NCBI GenBank assembly: GCA_020725195.1 | Contig: DYFL01000019.1 | Location: forward strand, 1 to 42,006 | Reading direction: 5' to 3' | From: Hydrogenophilus sp. | GTDB taxonomy: Bacteria > Pseudomonadota > Gammaproteobacteria > Burkholderiales > Thiobacillaceae | DNA: 42,006 nucleotides | Notes under the pieces: model-generated | What the model was told of the DNA's origin: nothing | Databases searched by the model: none | The model's input: only the letters and a program-made list of their open reading frames with translations | Position numbers and translations under genes: made by a program | Part shown: one piece after another, positions 38,918 through 42,006 of the stretch | How the letters are laid out: the number at the start of each line of letters is the position of its first letter | How positions within the stretch are numbered: position 1 is the first letter of the stretch

Positions 38918-40522
38918 ATGAAGATCGCCCTCGCCCAATTCGACCCCACCGTCGGCGCCCTGGAGGCCAACGCCCGGCAGATCATCGGGCTGGCCCGCGA
39001 GGCCGCCGCCGCCGGCGCGGCCCTGCTGCTCACCCCCGAGCTCGCGCTGTGCGGTTACCCGCCCGAGGACCTCGCGCTGCGCGACGACTTCTACGCCGAG
39101 AACGCCCGGGTGCTCGCCGACCTGGCCGGTCGGCTGCCCAAGGGCCTCACGGTGGTGGTGGGCCACCCGCTCAAGGAGGCCGGCGCCCGCTACAACGCCG
39201 CCACCGTGCTGCGGGACGGAAAGGCCCTCGCCGTCTACCGCAAGCAGGCCCTGCCCAACTACTCCGTCTTCGACGAGGTGCGCGTCTTCGTGCCGGGCGA
39301 GACGGCCTGCCTGTTCGAGCTGGCGGGCCTGCGGCTCGGCCTGATCCTCTGCGAGGACCTGTGGCAGCCCGGCCCCGCGGCGAAGGCCCGCGCGGCCGGC
39401 GCCGAGCTCTTGCTGGTGCTCAACGCCTCGCCCTTCCACATCGACAAGGAGCAGGAGCGTCTTGAGGTCGCCCGCCGGCGCATCGAGGAGACGGGGCTGC
39501 CCCTCGTCTACGTCAACATGGTCGGCGGCCAGGACGAGCTGGTCTTCGACGGCGCCTCCTTCGCCATGGACGCCCAGGGCGCGCTCACCGCCCAGTGCCC
39601 GGCCTTCGAGGCCGGGCTGCATTGCCTGGACCTGGCCGACGGCACGCCGCGCGGCGAGCTCGTGGAGCTGCCCGGCCTGGAGGCGAGGGTCTACGCAGCG
39701 CTGGTCACCGGCGTGCGCGACTACATCGGCAAGGGCGGCTTCCCCGGCGCCCTGGTGGGGCTCTCCGGCGGCATCGACTCCGCGCTCACCGTCGCCATCG
39801 CCGCCGACGCCCTGGGGCCCGGGCGCGTCCACGCCGTCATGATGCCCTCGCGCTACACGGCTTCCATCAGCCAGGAAGACGCCCACGCGCTCGCCCGCAA
39901 CCTGGGCGTGAAATACAGCGTCCAGCCCATCAGGCCCATGTTCGACGCGTTTTTGAGCGAACTCGCCGACGCCTTCGCCGGCCGCGAGCCCGACACCACG
40001 GAGGAGAACATCCAGGCCCGCATCCGCGGCGTGATCCTCATGGCGCTGTCCAACAAGTTCGGGAGCCTCGTGCTCACCACCGGCAACAAGAGCGAGATGG
40101 CCACCGGCTACGCCACCCTCTACGGCGACATGGCCGGCGGCTACGCCGTGCTCAAGGACGTCGCGAAGACCCTGGTCTGGCGGCTCTCGCGCTATAGAAA
40201 TTCGCTCTCGCCCGTCATCCCCGAGCGCATCATCACCCGAGCGCCCAGCGCCGAGCTGCGCCCCGACCAGGTCGACCAGGACAGCCTGCCGCCCTACGAC
40301 GTGCTCGACGCCATCATGGAGCGCTACGTCGAGCTCGACCTCTCGCCCGCCGAGATCGTCGCCCAGGGGTTTGCCGAGGAAACCGTGCGCAAGGTCGTGC
40401 GCCTCATCGATTTCTCCGAATACAAACGCCGCCAGGCCCCGCCCGGTATCCGCATCACCAAGCGCGGCTTTGGGAGAGATCGGCGCTACCCCATCACCAA
40501 CAAGTTCCGCGCGCCGTTCTGA
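38918..40522 (+). CDS. nadE: Glutamine-dependent NAD+ synthetase
   Basis: The 534-residue enzyme makes NAD+ from deamido-NAD+ with ammonia channelled from glutamine. The N-terminal nitrilase-type glutaminase has Glu in TPELALCGYPPEDL, Lys in RKQALPNYSVFDE and Cys in GLILCEDLW. The C-terminal synthetase has the ATP pyrophosphatase loop GLSGGIDSALT (about residues 284-294) and TTGNKSEMATGYATLYGD. Length is typical for the two-domain form. ATG 38918 (MKIALAQFDPT) matches the family start; ATG 38909 is an alternative with a nearer binding site (GGCAGG). glnB follows 199 bp later with its own gap. Confidence 0.95.
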   Translation: MKIALAQFDPTVGALEANARQIIGLAREAAAAGAALLLTPELALCGYPPEDLALRDDFYAENARVLADLAGRLPKGLTVVVGHPLKEAGARYNAATVLRDGKALAVYRKQALPNYSVFDEVRVFVPGETACLFELAGLRLGLILCEDLWQPGPAAKARAAGAELLLVLNASPFHIDKEQERLEVARRRIEETGLPLVYVNMVGGQDELVFDGASFAMDAQGALTAQCPAFEAGLHCLDLADGTPRGELVELPGLEARVYAALVTGVRDYIGKGGFPGALVGLSGGIDSALTVAIAADALGPGRVHAVMMPSRYTASISQEDAHALARNLGVKYSVQPIRPMFDAFLSELADAFAGREPDTTEENIQARIRGVILMALSNKFGSLVLTTGNKSEMATGYATLYGDMAGGYAVLKDVAKTLVWRLSRYRNSLSPVIPERIITRAPSAELRPDQVDQDSLPPYDVLDAIMERYVELDLSPAEIVAQGFAEETVRKVVRLIDFSEYKRRQAPPGIRITKRGFGRDRRYPITNKFRAPF

Positions 40523-40556
40523 GGAAGAAAACGCATGTCCTGCGGCCCCACGCGTT

Positions 40557-40635
40557 CGTCATTCCGGAGAAGGCCGGAATCCGGCGTTTTCTAGATTCCG
40601 GGTCAATTCCGCTTTGCGGAAAGCCCGGAATGACG
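40557..40635. repeat. CGTCATTCCGG palindromic repeat
   Basis: CGTCATTCCGG (40557-40567) and CCGGAATGACG (40625-40635) are exact inverted repeats. Inner AGATTCCGG/CCGGAATCC text gives nested hairpins. It lies in the nadE-glnB gap. Confidence 0.75.
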
Positions 40636-40691
40636 AGCCCATCTCCCGACCGTTTGGCAGGCATGGCCGCCGCATATTGCTTTGACGGTAA

Positions 40692-41060
<369 letters not shown>

Positions 41061-41379
41061 TCGGCCAAACTGTCATTGCGAGAAGCTGTAGCGACGAAGC
41101 AGTCTCGACTACGCCCTGAATAGAGGAAACCGCCTTGCTGCCCGTGCAACGCCGCAGCGGGGCCCAGCAGTTACAGGGACGCATCTACTTGATCCGTCCC
41201 CGGCAAATACAACAACTACTACAGATTCAATCCAGGCCCTGCGGAGATGGGGCTGGAGGCAAGGGGGGGGAATGCCCGATGTTGGAAGTCAGACACCTAT
41301 ATGTAGGCAGAATGTGGACAAGTCTGGAAATGCTTCCTGATGTGGAAGCGCCGTCGAATTATACGTTGAGCACAAAACC
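41061..41379. other. Intergenic stretch with lower GC, one repeat arm
   Basis: No gene is supported. It begins with a GTCATTGCGAG arm (41072-41106) of a common intergenic repeat and includes small hairpins such as GGGACG/CGTCCC (41177 to 41200) and CCTATATGTAGG. A -10-like TTATAC (41359-41364) is about 16 bp before the next start codon, so that gene probably has a very short leader. Composition drops in GC from here on. Confidence 0.45.
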
Positions 41380-41988
41380 ATGACATACGACCTGCTCAAG
41401 CTCGCACACATCGTTGGTGCTGTCTTGATCGGTGGAGGACTGATCGGCGTGTGGTTGGCTGATTTGCGGTCCCGGCAGTCTCATGAGCTTGTGCGCTTTT
41501 CCGAATCCGTGCGCAACATTGCGGTGTTTTACGACGGCGTCGTGGTTCCCGGTGCAATCATTCTCCTCATCTCCGGCACCTGGTTGATTGTTGAGTTCTT
41601 CGATGGTTGGAATTTCGTTTCCACGCCGTGGCTTGCGGGCATGGTGTTCTTGTTTGCTTTCGAATTCATCGAGGGTAATACCGTTACCCGCCTCTACTTC
41701 ATGCGCCTGCGCCGCCTGACCCAAGAGGCGTTGCGGGTTGGCACATTTACGCCAGAACTGGAGAAAGCGCGCGCCGAGAATATGCCAACCTTTACTCACT
41801 TCCTCGATTTGCCGGTTCTGTTCTTGATCGTCACCTTGGGCGCGCTTAAGCCCAACAACTGGGGGTTGTTTCTTGTTGGCTCCTTGGTCGCCGTGGCTCT
41901 TGCTGCCGCCCTGACAATATTCATTCCTCGTCTCTATCCATGGGCAGAAAATGGCTCTTCCGGTAAATCCTACGGTGAAATGAGATGA
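41380..41988 (+). CDS. DUF2269 integral membrane protein
   Basis: The 202-residue protein has about five transmembrane segments and the DUF2269-type opening LLKLAHIVGAVLIGGGLIGVW with the conserved membrane His. Further family text is ISGTWLIVEFFDGWNFVSTPWLA, a loop with TRLYFMRLRRLTQEAL, and DLPVLFLIVTLGALKP. Function is unknown. Codon use is less G/C-biased than in the rest of the window and the upstream gap is AT-richer, which suggests a different history. The stop overlaps the ATG of the next gene (ATGA), so an operon continues past the window end. GAG before the ATG is a weak binding site. Confidence 0.8.
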   Translation: MTYDLLKLAHIVGAVLIGGGLIGVWLADLRSRQSHELVRFSESVRNIAVFYDGVVVPGAIILLISGTWLIVEFFDGWNFVSTPWLAGMVFLFAFEFIEGNTVTRLYFMRLRRLTQEALRVGTFTPELEKARAENMPTFTHFLDLPVLFLIVTLGALKPNNWGLFLVGSLVAVALAAALTIFIPRLYPWAENGSSGKSYGEMR

Positions 41989-42006
41989 CCGACATCCCGG
42001 AAATGG
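41985..42006 (+). CDS. Start of a gene cut by the window end
   Basis: ATG 41985 overlaps the DUF2269 stop and begins MTDIPEM before the sequence ends. Too short to identify. It is translationally coupled to the DUF2269 gene. Confidence 0.5.

Noticed and set aside
41135-41383. 82-codon frame from TTG 41135 after glnB
   Set aside because: No binding site and no recognisable sequence; it overlaps the start codon of the DUF2269 gene and runs through repeat-like text.

Overview
The window is high-GC DNA with tightly packed genes from a Gram-negative proteobacterium. Outer-membrane assembly genes (tamA/tamB), a peptidoglycan L,D-transpeptidase pair and PII signalling support a diderm. The aprM-aprB-aprA cluster (dissimilatory APS reductase with the AprM-type membrane partner) points to a sulfur-oxidising gamma- or betaproteobacterium, probably a lithoautotroph. 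I cannot place it to genus. Many intergenic gaps carry short palindromic repeats of several families, so this genome appears rich in such elements.

Layout. 1-2000: accessory DNA with visibly lower GC, holding an IS3-family transposase remnant and a GSU2403-type nucleotidyltransferase gene behind a perfect inverted-repeat operator. 2000-6100: two unrecognised proteins, a yybP-ykoY manganese riboswitch driving a Gdt1/MneA-type Mn exporter, a 36-codon membrane microprotein behind an FNR-type class II promoter, and a flavin reductase-like protein. 6100-9200: trpG-trpD, tRNA-Arg(CCT), and a peroxiredoxin coupled to a DksA/TraR protein. 9200-15800: uup, a DUF559 gene embedded in palindromic repeats, polX, a GalT-like nucleotidyltransferase, and two small genes on the minus strand. 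15800-22300 (minus strand): a hairpin array, then the operon (61-aa membrane protein)-tamA-tamB, and a glycine-rich secreted protein.

22400-29700: phosphoketolase (xfp, minus), aprMBA (plus) and acetate kinase (ackA, minus). 29800-31100: a 191-bp MITE-like element with perfect 23-bp terminal inverted repeats sits exactly at the stop codon of a DUF1207 outer-membrane protein gene. 31100-34800: L,D-transpeptidase, a MepK-like peptidase, glycogen phosphorylase and an orphan ribbon-helix-helix protein. 34900-38700 (minus): a PAS-PAS-GGDEF-EAL protein and, 3 nt behind it, a pseudo-receiver-PAS-SpoIIE phosphatase. 38900-42006: nadE, glnB, and a lower-GC DUF2269 gene overlapping a gene cut by the window end.

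How the genes may work together (inference): AprBA oxidises sulfite plus AMP to APS. The GalT-like protein could be the ADP-sulfurylase type enzyme (APAT) that finishes that pathway, although it may equally be a sugar-1-phosphate nucleotidyltransferase. GlgP, Xfp and AckA could form a route from stored glycogen to acetate and ATP for anoxic conditions, and the FNR-type promoter shows that oxygen-responsive control probably exists. The strongest leads for something undescribed are the FNR-controlled microprotein, the MITE, the pseudo-receiver phosphatase operon with its duplicated start region, and the operator-controlled GSU2403-type gene.
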